Assembly (NCBI GenBank): GCA_019155185.1
Contig: CM032794.1
Coordinates: 10,579,988-10,643,987 of the forward strand
Origin: Beaufortia kweichowensis
Taxonomy: Eukaryota; Chordata; Actinopteri; Cypriniformes; Gastromyzontidae
DNA: 64,000 bases
Direction: 5' to 3'
Position numbers and translations under genes: made by a program. The notes beneath the pieces were generated by a model. That model had not been told where the DNA came from, did no database searches, and saw nothing but the letters and a program-made list of their open reading frames with translations. Shown one piece after another: positions 1 through 15,200 of this stretch (its first letter is position 1; each line of letters starts with the position of its first letter).

Positions 1-118
1 GGTATTGTAAGCAGTTGTTCCCGAGCAATAGAAAAAAGATTAAAACTGAACTGGTTAAAGAAACACAACAGGTTTTAATAAACCCTTTTTCATCACAGCA
101 GAGACTGTAGAAACTCAC

Positions 119-218
119 CTAGTGTTGCCAGTGAAATATCTTCCAAAAGGAATCTTAGGTAGCTGTGAAAGCTCTTTTGATATCACCTCCTGAGTTGTGT
201 CATCCTGCCAAGTATATC
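119..218 (-). CDS. ptprn2: ptprn2 coding exon 4
   Basis: The 100-nt exon lies between an acceptor ending TTCTAATAG and a donor GTGAGTTTC and ends in phase 2. It encodes GYTWQDDTTQEVISKELSQL and then PKIPFGRYFTGN, aligned with human FTWQDDYTQ..ELADLPKTYLRR. It is the last ptprn2 exon in the window. The next exon must lie left of position 1. Confidence 0.9.
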
Positions 219-3200
219 CTATTAGAAAACAGACACAGAGAAAAATCCATCAACATAAACGAACAGGATTGTATTCACACCGATAACTTTTTGAATCCCT
301 GACATTTAAAAAACCCCAACAAGAGATAAAGTATCATCATGCTTAATGCATAATGCTTCTCATGTAGTCACAAAGCATTACCTTGCCAGCCAGTACAAAC
401 TGAAATACCTTGCTGTGGATTTACTATTCGCGTTTATTAGTTAATATATTTAATAAAGAAATCTGTGTGTCTATTCATTGGTCACCTGAACTTACTGTTT
501 AAAAAACACCAGAAAAATTCCAGGGATAGAAAAATATATCTTGTGCTTTTCAAGCATCATTCTGAGAATGTGTTTGTCCACCTTTCATGCAAATGTCACT
601 CAATTAAACATACTTGAGATTATTCGCGTTATTATTCAGGTATGTGCTGATTGAATGGATGTATGGGAGGAATGACATTTACTGGCCCCAGAAGAAGAGG
701 AACGGATGATCTGAAGAGCATCTTCTTAAGCCCCTATAGATGTGATCTCATTAGCCCTTTACCAGCCTCCAACACTCAGTCCTGTTCAATTGTTTTCCTC
801 TAAACCGGGTGGGCAGGTGCAGAAAAATGTAAATCTTTATTTACATAATGTGTGACTCAAAATTCTCATTACACTTGTGAAAACTGTTCTATGTTAAATT
901 CTTCTAATTTAATACAATTCATAATTACAAATTATGTTATCTGCATAACAATTTGCATGAAAGCATGTCTTAAAAAAATTAGCTTGAATATAAGTTGAGT
1001 TGAATGTTTTAATGATTTTGAGCTGGCATGCCCTCCACAATCCATGATATCGCAGCATGATTTGAGACACATCTTGGGTGTTCTATGCAAGCAACAAAAT
1101 CTGACCTTTCAAGCCAAATAATTAACTCTGAACTCTCAAAAAATGCTTATTTGTTATTCTTGTTATTCTCTAAATGACCAAGAAATTGTGCAAAAAATGC
1201 TGAAATGTCTTCATTTGGAGTCATAATGTTTATTTGTTTTAAATGCTTTATAATACCAACACTTATTTATTTCATTACATTTTGAATCACAGATTTTCAG
1301 TGGTTTCTTCTGAACCCTACTGTATATCTTGGCAAATACAGATCATGGGTTTACAGTCCATGTGATGCCAGATTTCATCGGCTATATATACCGTCTCACC
1401 TGCCACCATCTGTGGATTCCATACTGCATTAAACATTGGCTAAAGAAGACAGAATATCAGGGATGCTGTGCTTTTTGAGCATCTGTGTTCAATAATATAA
1501 CATTAAATATATTTTAATATAGATACATTATAGATAGTAAGCATGCATGTCTGGTTCTCTTTACTAAAACAGGTCATAATCTTATGAATTTGGTAAAGAT
1601 GAAACGAAAAAGACACAACCTTCAAAACAGAAGGCAGGAATGAGGAAGTAAAAGAAAACAGGCACAAGGACATCCAAGCATTTATAATGTACACCAGCAT
1701 TTACCCTCCATGGTAACACACACACACACACGCACGTCCAAGCCTTCCTGTCACCCACGAGAGCATCGCCTCAGCAAGGGTCCACCTCATTAGGTCTCGG
1801 ATGGAGCCTGATATAATGTGCTATTACTAATTAGCAGCCCAGCCACTGATGTTCCTGCTATTAAAAACTGTGTGTATATGTTGGGGGGGGGGTGTTGACC
1901 CATGCTTCCTTACATTTACAAATAACAGAGTGCCAGGGAAAGAGAACCATGTTTTTTTTAAGGATTCAGATTCCTTTTCCACTCTTTTATGTGATTTGAT
2001 GAGATTCTACTTTTGTTTGGGTATGTAGACACAGAAAAATTGAATGTGGAACCATCTTTGAATTAGAGAAGCTGACAAACATTGATTTATTCTGTTAATC
2101 TGGAATTGATTAATTTATTATGATAGCATAATAGCAGGGAGCAGGTGGGCTAGTATCTTTACGAGGTAATTGATTTAATTTAGGTATCTTTATATGCACC
2201 GAGGATGTTATACAGATTTATTCGACATATTTTCAGGGCACAGATTAAAATAATAAGGACAATTCTTAAGTCAATAAACTAACTTGACTAACTAAATTAA
2301 AGAATGGAAATTAATTAGCAGCTTAAAATTTACAATATTCAAAACTAGTGGCTACACATTCAAACCTGCATGCCTTTGTATATCTTGTTAGTTCTCACAA
2401 TGATTATCAGTTTATGACCTACACAATTCTAATATACACATCTACACAACTCTAATATAAATACATGGCCAAAAAATGGTCAACACTTAAAAAAAGCAGT
2501 ATAGCAACCTATGTTGTTTGTACGAGTCAAACATCTGTTTATCGTAGCATTTAGGAATTTCTCAAGAGAGAGCTTCTGGCCAGATTAAGACTGTCTGGCT
2601 GTCTTAAAAGAAGCTCCTACAAAATGATGTGCACTTTGCTGCAGAGGAACAGATGCAGAAAGATACAGAAATAATTTAATATTTAAACGGATCCTCAACG
2701 GAGCAGCCGACTGCCGAGAGCTCAGTAAAAACTGTTGACATTTGCTTTACTAAACACCACTTGTGGGGGATTAAAAAAGACATTCCCTAAAACCTATTGC
2801 CTATATGTAACTTGTAAGTAACTGTATCTTAGCAAGCTGTGAACTGTGTTTTAAGGGTTTGTTTATTCAAATGTTTCTGTAAATATGCAAACAGATAATT
2901 AAAAATGTGTACAAGGACACATGACCTTTGCAGTGTTAAAGCACGGATGACACAAATTAGCAACAACATGTAATTCTGTTCTACTGTATAATGTAATGAT
3001 GCAATTTTTCGCAATACTGGTTTCACTAAATCTTTTGGGAATAAATGTATGTACAGGTAAAATGAAGAGTTATTATTAAGCATTTTGGAGGGCTTAACAT
3101 GCTCATTACCAAGCAGCAAACTAATCTGTTTTTGTCACTCACTGCACTGATCTCAGTCAGATATAGTGCTTCTTTCTCAGCATTAACTAAAACCACATGT

Positions 3201-6200
3201 ATATGTTTATATACTACACTATATAGTAATATACTACACAGTACTCTGAGACAAAAACACTTGCAAGACAAATGCAAGGACTTTTCTGAAGAGGCTACAT
3301 TTATACTTAAATGATGTACTGCCAAAGAATGCATTGTATGTTCCCTGCTCTTTATCTCTTCTCTTACTCGTTCTCCTCTCTATTCTCTGTGTGGGCTATT
3401 GGAGTAAGTAACCCTAATGCACATGTCAGGCTGAATCAGCTTGCTTCACTAAGCTTCTGCTTGAACATGCTGTTTCTACCTGTATGATGGTAAGGACAGA
3501 GGTCACTGCTAAACCTGGAGGACCATGTTATACAGCCATATATGCTTCATGGCACAAGTGTCTGTTCATAAGCCTTGTGTTGTGTTACCTGAACCCCCAC
3601 CTCCACCAGAACACATATAACTTAGGAATTCTTTACAGCATATACTTAATAGGAATAAATGTGACCTTGTCTGTGACAACCCAGCTAAAGTCATTTTTTG
3701 TGATTTACTGTTTTTTTACATAAAATCAACAAAAAACATTAAAATATAAAAACTGTTAAAATATAACCTTGATATCTTTAATAAAGAAAGAAAATCTTTA
3801 ATCAAACTTTGGTGCTTGTTATCTTATAATTTGATTTTGTGACTGATTTTCACAGACATGGTCAAAAATCTATACTGTAAACTTATTTATGTTTTACCAA
3901 ACAAAATTCACTAACATGTAAGTATGTTAGACATCAAATCATATTTCCGTTTTTACAAAAATATTATGATAGCATATTAGAATACACAAAACAATACATA
4001 CTTAAAAATGAACATTACATTCTCATAAAACTTAATTGGCTTAAAAGACTCAAAATACTATTAGAAACAAACTTTACACCCGATATACCTCAAACACCCA
4101 TCTGAATATTGTTTTTAAAGAACAAATAACATTAAATGAGTTTATATTCAGCTCTCTATTACATTTGTTCTTTCTAACAGTCCAGCCATAAAATCCATTT
4201 TGCCATTTCGTTTCACTACACCTACAAAATAGAAATTATGGTTTTAAAAATATAATTATTAGGGCTACCCAACTGCTAAAAATTACAACAATTTGTAATT
4301 AACAGCTTAACACATTCAGTTATGTTTTAGGAAAAAAGCGAAATCTGTGCAAGCTTCGCTAATTTGTGTGAAAAGATAGATATACAATGTATACAAAGAC
4401 AATTTATAGAAAAGAGTGTTGTTTCTGCAGTGTATCTCGGGGATTATGCAGGAAAAGACACTGGACAGCTGGCCAGTTAACAATATTACTAAATGATAGT
4501 TTGGTTTCAGTGATGGCGCCGACAAAACCATTAAGGAACGGTCACTCTAGATACCTGTAACATTCCATTTTGTGCACTTTCACTAACCATGTTTGAAGAC
4601 CAAAGATTGGCACAGCGTATTATGAATGGACTATAATGTTAAAGTCATCTGAATAACATCTAAAGACAATAGCATAAAATAATGGGTAAACCAACATCAG
4701 AGAAACCTGTCAGGAGCCGTGATAGACCTGTATGACACAGAGGGAGCATTCTTACTGTCCAGTCAATGGCATCGATCTAATGACATTGTGCAGGGTGTGC
4801 GGCAACTCCACAAATTGTGCGATTTCTTCAGCTACTCTAGATGTGTGATAAAGAGAATTGTGAGTCGATGTTATTGATGTTCTCCATCTATCTGCCTATC
4901 TACCTCTCTGCTCCTGTGAGGAGGAATGTGGAAGGATGTCAGTCTGCTAAAGGCTTCTTGAAGGCTGACAAAGAGTGTACTGCGATGGTTTAAAGGTGGA
5001 CAGGTTTTGTTCTCTCTAATACACACGAACAAACGCATACAATCCATTACACAACAGAAGCACAAAAGTGTTTTATGGACACGCACACACAGTGCACATA
5101 CAGGGCAAATGGGCAGGGGAACAAGATAAGATAACAGCAAACATTACATGTTCACATGTTTAATCTGTCTGCTGAATTGGCCACAAATTCACAGCAAGAA
5201 AGCACACGCACACAACATAAACACAAAACCACTCAGACAAACGCACACAGGGGATCGTGAAATCTACCGACATCTGAGAGTGCTCTCGCAAACCGCTCTA
5301 AAATTACAAAAGAAAACACCGCAACAGCACGTCAATCAAAATCGGGGTTTGAGACACCATCTGCATCCAAAAAGAGAAAAAAGAGAGAGAGGAAGCCGAA
5401 CACAGCCTCTCATCCGTCTGATCCCCTCTTTATTTGGCTTGGGTAATTGGAGTAAGTCGGCCATCTCTCCGGCTCTCTAATATTCATTACCATGTTGGTA
5501 ATTTACCCAAAGATGGTTGCGTGCTTTCCACGCTTTTCAACTCTCATTTATGCCTGTTTGAAAAGATCAAGCTGGGAGCAAGTCTCCACAGCCTATTAAA
5601 GGCTCAGATGCTTCATGAAGACAGAATGGAGCATGCTGCCCCCAAATGGCTATGTTGCAGAATGACAAAAGCAAGCCCTATCATTTGATTGCTATCAGTA
5701 TTAAAAATAAATTATAAATAAATAAGACAGCTACAGTTATGGAAGCAGATCTTAAAGGCATAGTTCACCCAAAAATACAAATTCTGTCATCATTTTTCAA
5801 CTCTCCTGTGGATAGCTCTACAGTATATGTGGAACACAGAAGATATCGTCTAGTTTTATGTCTATACAATAGAAGTCAATGGTGGCCGATGTTGTTTGTA
5901 TCTTTTTTTATGTTCTGCAGAAGAAAGAAAGCAATGCTGCTTTGAAATGACATGCGGGTGAATAAATGATGGAAAAAAAAATTCTTTGGGAGAAATATCG
6001 CTTTCATGCTTCCTACCTTGAAGAATTAAAATTTCTATGAAAAATGTTTTTAAAGGGTGTTCCTGCAGGTAATTGAATGGTATTGATCATTATCCCACAT
6101 GCTGCTTTTAAGAAAAAGAGCCCATGCAGTCAAGGCACTAAAAATCCAAAGCCAGTATTTGCACCCTTTGAATTTCAATGTTTTGAATTACTGTTCTGGA

Positions 6201-9200
6201 TGAATGACAAAACATATAATATTGATGTGAGGCTATGAATAAAACAAAGCTTATGAAAAAAATATTTAATAATACAGTAATTCATTTGGGTGTACATTGG
6301 TGCAAAATTTTAGTACACAGACACACAAACTCAACCGAGCAGCACAATGTGCCTAACACTTTCAACCGTCAAAAACTAGTAGGTTACATAACCTTAACAA
6401 TACCAGCTTTACACAATATTTGGCTTTTTGTTTAAGTAAAAGTATCCATGCTAGGTGTAAGCTACAGAGGACTTTTGCTCAAACAAAGGACACTGTTATG
6501 ATGAAGTCAGCTTTAACAGGTTACGACTCGCATTGCTGCAGAGAACTTTTCTTCCAGCAGAGAGGGTACATTCAGTCTAGGCCTGCTAACACAGTGTATC
6601 ACTGAAAAAGCTTTCTGTCATGAAAGCCCCTGAGCAGTGAATGAGCGCTCAATCTCATCCTTTTATCCTGCTCTCTTTCATCTGTCCATATGACAGACAG
6701 CAACATCGGACCACAAAAGATGAGTGCACGTTTGGCTACGTGTCAGCTTTGACTTGAGTTGACCAGCTCTGGAAGCGATTGTGACACGCTTCTGCCGAGG
6801 AGAAATTTCACTAGCTAAGTACATTGGTGGAAGCAGAAAATGCTGGCAGTAAAGTCTGATGATATTATTTTTTGTGGCTCATCAATCTTCAGTTTGGCCT
6901 GAATCCAATCATGGCAACAAGGTACACAACAAATCAAGTGCGATATAGCTAGAGCCAGTAATTCAATTTACATGAATTTGTTTGGCTCATTTAGAATGTT
7001 GAACACTTTTATCTAATGTAAAATACAATAAAAAAATGATGTGATTGATTTAGGTGATGGAGACAGTAACATTAGAACTGATACAGTACAGAGATACAGA
7101 AGTATCAGGAGATGACAAAACAATAGTAAAATAATAAAGAGTAGTATTTGGATTTTTTTTTATTAATTTATCTGTTAATTCAGCTGATTAAAAGCTGACA
7201 TAAATGCCTTCAAAATACTTTTAATCAAAATAAATGTTAGTAGCAAAATGTTCATAAATGTTTGTTTAGTAGCAAAACTGTGAAAAGGGCAAAAATGTTA
7301 CAGTATAATCAAGTAAATAGTTGGTTGAATAAAAAAATAAGGTAAAGTGACATGACAAATGACAGCAGACAAGAACTGTATCATTTATAAGCAGGAAAGA
7401 TAGTAGTAAAATAGATGTGTAATTAGAAAATAGACAATAGACATAAACAATAATTCAACAGTGAAAAGGCACTGTAGAAAAGATGACAATTAAATGCAAT
7501 TATGAGAAACAGACATGATGCAAGATGAAAGAAAGAAAGAAAAACAGGAAAATACAGCAATGTGTTACCTCTGTGGGCCAGTTTCTGGAGAACGTTCCTC
7601 AAACGCTGGAGAGATGCTGGAGACGCATTATATGTGTACGAAACTGTCCCTGAATATCTTTGACATCGCCCAAACACTCCGTCTGCAAAATAACCACAAA
7701 GACACAAGAACACATCATGCATGGCAAAATGAGTGTCAATTGCAAATATTTTTACACCTTAAGGCAGGGGTCCCCAAACTACGGCCCGCCCCCACATTTT
7801 GACTGGCCGTCTGATCAATGCCAGGGACATACTTTGAAAATTTTATTTTAAAATTTTAATCATATCTGTATTTGATTATAAAGGTTAGCTTTCAAACTAA
7901 AATTTCCCTTAGTTGTTAACTATTACAATTTCCCTTAGTTATTAACTAAATATTAACATAGCCTAGCTTAATTATTTGTTAGATTCACCCACCAATAGAA
8001 TCGCACATTCAATAAACGTTTCATCTTGATCGAGCAAGTATAATAAATACATTTAAAATCATAATAAAAACTCCACAATAATAGTCACTCTGGCCCATGT
8101 CATTTTCTGTGACCGACCCGGCCCCCCATTAAAGAAAGGAACAATAATGTGGCCCTCACAGAAAAAAGTTTGGGGACCCCTGCCTTAAGGTTTAAAGACC
8201 ACATAAAGAAAAATAGGCCAATGAGATATGATAACCATTTACCAGGTTTATAAATATGATTCATTGAATAAATTAAAACTTTACAGTCTACTTCTGTTTA
8301 AATATACATGAATCCATTTTTGTTATTAAATAGGTTTATGATAGTGGCCATAATAACAGCAGTCAAGAAAACATGGACATCCAATTTGTGAAAAACACAA
8401 CAGTTGTGGCCATCGTTTTTTTAAGGCTGAGGTTTGTGTTTGGGTTCATAATAGCCATAGGGGTTTAGGGTATTTTCCTTTTTTTCTATTCTTTTTTTGA
8501 CACTTTCAAGATAAGCACACCGACCATCAGGAAATGCGCATATACACAGACACACACACACACACATTATCTAGCCCCTTGTTTATCTCCCCATCACCAG
8601 GGACCCAGTGCCACTCAATAGTCCGTTGCTAGGCAACCCAAACCATGGCTCAGATTGGCTTCATAATTCAATGGCTATCTGGGTGAACAGGGAGGATGCA
8701 GGGTACAGCAGCTGTCCTCACGAGGAATACTAATGACCACAAGTGTACCTTCAGTATGTAAGAGGAGTTTACATCTATCATCTCTTAGTGCTCATCAGCG
8801 CTGTGATGTGACTGTCAGACTAAGGTTCTACAATAAAAGTCATACACGGGGGCTATATGATTTGACTGATTGCAAATTACAAACTGTTCTATACTGATCA
8901 ACTTTACAAAACCTCTATATATAAAATGTGAGCACAAGCACATTAGAATACACAGCTGGAAGAGCGAGAGTGAGAGAGAGAGTGAGAGAGTGAGAGTGTG
9001 AGTGAGAGAGAGAGAGAGAGAATTATAAGAAGAAACAAATTCAGTGTACTAAGACGGCCCAATCAACAGAATAATAATTTAAAATGAGATGTAAATGAAA
9101 AAACAAATACAGCTCGAGGGTTATCTCCATAGCCGCCTTTAACCTATGCATAATAAATATCCTAATCTGGATCAAAACCTGCCATGTCAAAACTTTTTCA

Positions 9201-12200
9201 TATGTACCAGACACATGACATAACCACCAGCGAGCGGACCATTTTTACTGCCTCCGTGCCGGTTTCCATAGCAACCTCCCTCGCTGTCGGCTGCCTTTTT
9301 TCTGAGCCATCTCCGGGAATAATCACACTCTAATTACAGTCATCGCACTCAAATATAGACTCGGCTGCACTCTCTTCTATCCCACGATTCCTCGAGCTCT
9401 ACACTGTACAACCATAAAAAGAGCCTTCGGGAAATAGACTGAGTGGTAATATAAAATCTATCATGCCGTCTGAATTATCAAATATGACACATTGGCTTCC
9501 CACTTGGTGGTAAATGATATGCCTCTAGAACTGTGGGCTTTGTCAGTCAATTGCAAACCCACTTAATACTGACCATGATAAGTTTAATAATAGTCATATG
9601 ACCCCTGTTGGGTACATTGTAAAGAAAAGCCAGGTCTGTGCTATAATAGCAAATATAGATTCAGATTTTACAGCCTAGAGAAGGTCTAGAGAAGGAGAAG
9701 GTTCTCTCAAACTGTGAATTTTTGCTCTCTCAGTTGACAGAACATCTGACTTCAAGCCAGAAGGTTGTTGCTACAAGCTGACAGGTGTTTCAAAGCATTT
9801 CAAATTTAAGAATGTTTACATGATGTGCATTGATCGCATGAATTGTACAATATCAATTTCAATAAATAAACAAAAATGAATGTTTCTTAACAGAATAGCA
9901 AAAACCTGGTAAAATACTGTGTCTGAATCACTTCATATTGAAGTAACAACACACTTTTCATCTTAAACACTTGCAGTTTCTATTATTTGCCACAAGGGGG
10001 AGACACGACAAGAAATGCTTACTCCCACATCAAAGCATGGCCCTTGTTATTTCTGAGCCTTTTTTAATGAGCATGTACAACACATACAACCCATAATACA
10101 GCAGGTGTTTATACAGGAAAAAATTTCACGTTTCATTGCACAAAATAAAAAACAAGAAAAAGTACATTGCAGAATAAGCACCATTAAGCATTCATTTTGT
10201 TTGAAAATGCTCAACAAAGATCATACAGCAGTTGTTATAGTTTCTTTACTATATTTGACCAGCATCCTTTAAGTAATGCTGCTTAATACAATGTAAAACA
10301 CAGTTTTGGTACCGTCTAACCGAACAGTCTCGTTAGGATTGAGTGTAATACAGTAGGGAAGGAAGAGAGATGAAACATCATTTGCTCAAACTACTGATGT
10401 GAAACAAACCGCAAAGCTTCTGGAATACTAAAAAAGAAACAACGCAAATGCACAGCAACCTCAAAACCTCCATTTAACTATGTGACACTTTTGCGCATAA
10501 AGGATATTGAGGTAGCACTTGGTAAAGCAAATGAGATTTCTTTCTGTTTTGATGGGCCGACTTTCTGATTTGTGGACGCCAGACTACACAGATCATAAAA
10601 CATTTTTAGGATTAGACAGGACGGTACAGCAGAAGTGTATTTAACCTTGTCTTTTCTGTGCAGTCATATAGGAAAGAACTTGAATGGGTTTTACTCTTTA
10701 ATATGATAAAATATAAAAAAATTTAATGTCTCCTACCCTGCTCTCAGGTTATGAATTTTAATACATCAAATTAAAACCCACATTCAGCTGAGCTGCCAAT
10801 AAAGCTGTCAGGGATTTAAAATGAATACATGTAATATGGGCAAAAACAGACAAATACCAATAACAATGCATCTCTCCTCATTGGTTGTTTAAGTAGAAGA
10901 GCAGTTCGTAAGGATACAAGCTGAGCTCCAGGGAATGAGGCGATGAAGAACTTCCTCTTCTGATGATGCTGAGGCCATTATGCAAATCAATGAAACAAGC
11001 GCAACACCGTGTTGCAAATAGATCAATACTAATTCAGATTTTTGTTTTTTACGGTCCATTGGTTCATTAAGGCTTTAAAAGTCATGAGATGGGCAGATAA
11101 TTACAGCACAGGAGACTGGTGCTATGTCGGAAACAAAAGACACAATAAATAACAGGGCTTGAGGATTATTCAGATTCTCAGCCAGCTGTTCCAAGACATT
11201 AAAAGCATAACTACAATGTGTCTCAGACCACACAGATCACCGCAGAGAATCGATTGCACAGTGCAGAGTGAACCACAGAGTGATGCTAATGAAGATAAAG
11301 AACGTTCAGTGCCACAGAAAAGGAGTCCATTTTGGCAGCATTAAGAACCACACATTTAGTAGATTATCTGGATATGTTGAGGCTTTTGCTTAATGTGGCA
11401 ATTAGTTCATCTGCAGATCTTAATGAAAGTTAAGCCAATACGGTTGTAAAGGTTGTAGAACCCTTTAAGTATTGCTGTATTTGAACGATAGACATCATCA
11501 TTTGACAGCAAATCAATACTTGCATGGCTCACGTTTGACAGACATACTCTGATATTGCAGTTCTATTTTTAAAAGATGAGAAGGTTTCTCATTTTCTGTC
11601 AATGTGCTTAAATCCATAGTATGCTGTTGCTAATAGCGCCACAACAAGAAATCCACAACATTAAAAGCAGCAGCTATTGAATGCAAAAGGTTGTATAGGA
11701 CTAGAGGGATTCGCATGTTTTTGGTGCTATCTGTTAAAATCATTAATGTAGCCAAATCTGTGTGTAACATAAGCTTGCTGAAACAAACTTAAACAAACTG
11801 AAACAAAGGCAGCCAGCAATAAATAAAACATTCTTCTGAAGATTACATTTAGACATCCTTTGCCTTGAGATGACTAAAACTAAATATTTCTAATATTGGC
11901 AGCATAATGTTACAAAAGATTACACAATAATTAATTTCAGATTAGAATACAATAAGGACTTATTTCTCACTCTTAGTTTTTTCTTTTTCAATATCTTTAA
12001 CTTAAAGCATTTAAAATAGATATTGCATTTTATGAGGATGTTTATGCACAGATCACAGTTTCTGTTGACTTGGTGTTACTGGTCTTAGATTTTTAGAAAG
12101 CAATTAGAAAAGTTAGAAATATTAATTTTACCAAAACAACATATAGATCTAAAATAGATCTATAATTCTATGATCAACTTTCAACAACCCTCATTTTTGC

Positions 12201-15200
12201 ATATATGTGCCTAGCCCTGGTTGTGTGCTGAATGTATAATATTCTTAATGCAAATTCACTTAAACTCAAAGGCAATTTCAAAAAACATTCGTACATTTGT
12301 ACAGATCGTACATTTGTAATGTATTTGTATGTGTGCAGCAGAAAGCCACTGCTATTGCCATTTTGCTCTCTAAAACACCTTTGTCAATACCTATACTTTT
12401 TAACCTTCAGGTACAATATTTAAGTTTAAGACACTATAAGAATGTTAGTCAGTCAAATTCTCAGAAGAAACCAAGTATCCCAGAATGTTCCATGATTGCT
12501 ATAAAAATCTTATGTGACGCATTAACATTTATGCATTTGCAATCAGGCTATATACATCACACCTACAGATACAAATAGAGCTACAGAAACACTTGCAGCA
12601 AAAACAAGTAGATCATTTGAATGAGCTTATCAGCTTTATCAACGTACGGATTTTAAATGATCCGGCCTACATAGTAAACACGTCCACTTAGTTCCTCAGC
12701 ATGGATGCATATTTGGTCCTCCAGCAATTATGTCACCAACACTAATGATAGCAACCAAAGCCTTAAACATAAAGTTCAGTACATAGAAAATGTCAGGCAG
12801 CTTGGCACCAGTCTATTAGTTTGCACACAGGGGATATTTCTTACAAAAGCCCATGTCCAAACATAGAAAAGGTCAGCTTGTCTAAGCAGATAATGACTCG
12901 CATGCTCTGCTCTGTGTAGGTCTGTAGCGCTTGTCTGCTAGACATATTATATCTCATTTTTGATTGATCAATCCTCGCTGGAAAAAACTGTTTCATTGGA
13001 TGAGACACTAATTGGTAGCATTTCCCTTAAGCTTTTATAGATTCTGAAAAACCTGGACACCAATGGTCAAACCATCAGTCACTTACAGTACCCTTTACAG
13101 ACACAATGTATTACTGTACAGTTTTTTTAAATAGTGTGAGTAAATAATGGTCTCTGGTCATCGTATCATACAGTACGTCACAGGGATCTTTCCGCATTGT
13201 TCCTTTATAGAACTTTTCAACTTTATCCTTTGAGAAACTATGAAAGAAGAATTACAGATGATATCTCTTTCATGTCTTATTTAAGTCTTCTATGTCTCAA
13301 ATATTTCTCCCTCTTTTTGAAAGAGGTCTCAACAATGTTACAAACTAAGCTTAGTTTTGTCAAGTCTGCAACTGAAAGTTAATATTATTGACGATTTCTG
13401 CTGTATGTCACCTCTCAAATCTCATCAAATTTACCCAAATCCAGATTATTTACTTAAACAATCTGTATTCATTTTACAGCTCCATACTCTTAGTATATTT
13501 TACCAACTGTCCAAGACGTTCCTATTTTTTTTTTTTTTTTTAACTCTTAAGCATTTTAAGAGAACCATCTAAGACTATGTTGATACCTAAATGAAACCCA
13601 ACTGAGAATTCCATCAGATCTCCTGAGCTATAAACGTACAACCTCTGAGCAATAACATTTTCCTCTGTGAGTTTCTCATAGCAATAAAACAATGTGAAAT
13701 GCAATAACGACATAATGCAATTGACAGTCTGTGCTGAAAAAGGCAATGAAAACTGCCAGCACACAGCATGTTCTCAAACATTTTGTGTGTATGACTTTAC
13801 TTTTAACTTTTAATGTCTTGATATGATACTGCTTGACTATCTTTTCTGATTAATCTTATTCCTTGTTTTTATCTATTATAGTGAAAGAGGGATCAGAGAA
13901 AATCAATAGCTGACAGCTAAATAACAACAAATAAATCATAACTGAAATGCTTATACAAGGGCGTAATTAGCTTTGTTACACACTTTCTGCCTCTTTCCTA
14001 ACACCATTAACAGCCATTGTGGTATCTGAAAGACAAATCTGGAACAAAACTGGAAAACTCCATTAAATCTACTAAACTACAAAGCAAACCATAAGCAATA
14101 ATATTTTCTTCTAGGAGGAGAAGTCTTCTTAGAAAGAACAATAAAACCTGCAAAGGTTTGGTCCAGTTTTTGGAAGACAAACCGTCTATCAAGTCCCTTC
14201 TCATTATCTGGGTTACCAGCCAGTTTTACAGTTAACTATATTGTCTTTCATTTGATCCCAGGTGAGTCGAGGTAAGCTCATGTCAGAAGTCAAAAAAATG
14301 AGAGAAAAAGAAGTCACAGAGATGCAGATAATGGCAGTAAGATAAAGCTCATTCGATCTAAGGATTTATTTTCTGTCTGTTAAAAACAGCGGATAAGCAG
14401 CCAATCCATCCAAGACAAACAAAGCCTGTCACTTCAAATCATTCTCAAGAGACATAAAGATGAAAAGAGAAACGGAGGGGGAAAAAAGTCCCTTGACAGT
14501 CCTTGCTATATTTCCTTCATAAGACCTGAGATTCGACAGCACTCCCAGAGTACTTAGGTTTTCACTCCTGACTGCATTTGTTTAATTGAAGAGAATTACT
14601 TAAAATTCTGCTTATCGCTTCTGAGTTCCAAATGTATTCCAGCTCAATAAAGGTTTCAGACCACATGGGAAAATCATAACACATGCCCAATTATAAATAC
14701 AGGCTTTAAAAATAAAAGAAAATAATCGTTAACCACTGACCACAAGCTTTACCACTAAATCACAATCATGATTTAAGTTTTTTCTACAGGTATCATGAAC
14801 TGTTTTGATCAGCATTGTGCTGTTTTTATACTGAGTCCTCATATTAAATCACGACAATAAATGTGCTTTTCAACAGAGATCAGAAACAGTTATTTAAAGA
14901 AGAGGAAATTAATGAGTTCCATTAGGAAGATGACAGTATCGCTGAAGCATCATTAAAGGTACAGCTGAGTATTACAACATGACAAAACGATGTCAATGAC
15001 GTTCTCCTCGTTTATGCATTTCTGATTGCCGATTAGAAAGCATCGCAGTTGAACCTTGACCATTCAATCCCACTTGAAGGCCATACAGACATTGACTTGC
15101 AGACTAAAAAAATTGTGGAAAGTCTTACACAAGCCAACATCACATCTCTGACCATACTGTAGTTACTGGCAGGTCCTGTTCAATATTACAAGTATAAACC

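Larger units (their letters stand above)
219..7568 (-). other. ptprn2 intron 3 (7.35 kb), no gene seen
   Basis: AT-rich intron sequence. Open frames here are short, lack splice context and resemble nothing I recognise. It holds a degenerate TIR element (3660-3865), a fold-back MITE (5752-6006), a short (AC)n tract near 1712-1735 and a G-run near 1883. A less AT-rich stretch at about 5380-5560 contains an inverted repeat. Confidence 0.75.

Noticed and set aside
219..7568. miR-153 hairpin, known from a PTPRN2 intron in mammals
   Set aside because: I found no match to the mature sequence in the introns present; the mammalian copy is in a later intron, outside this window.
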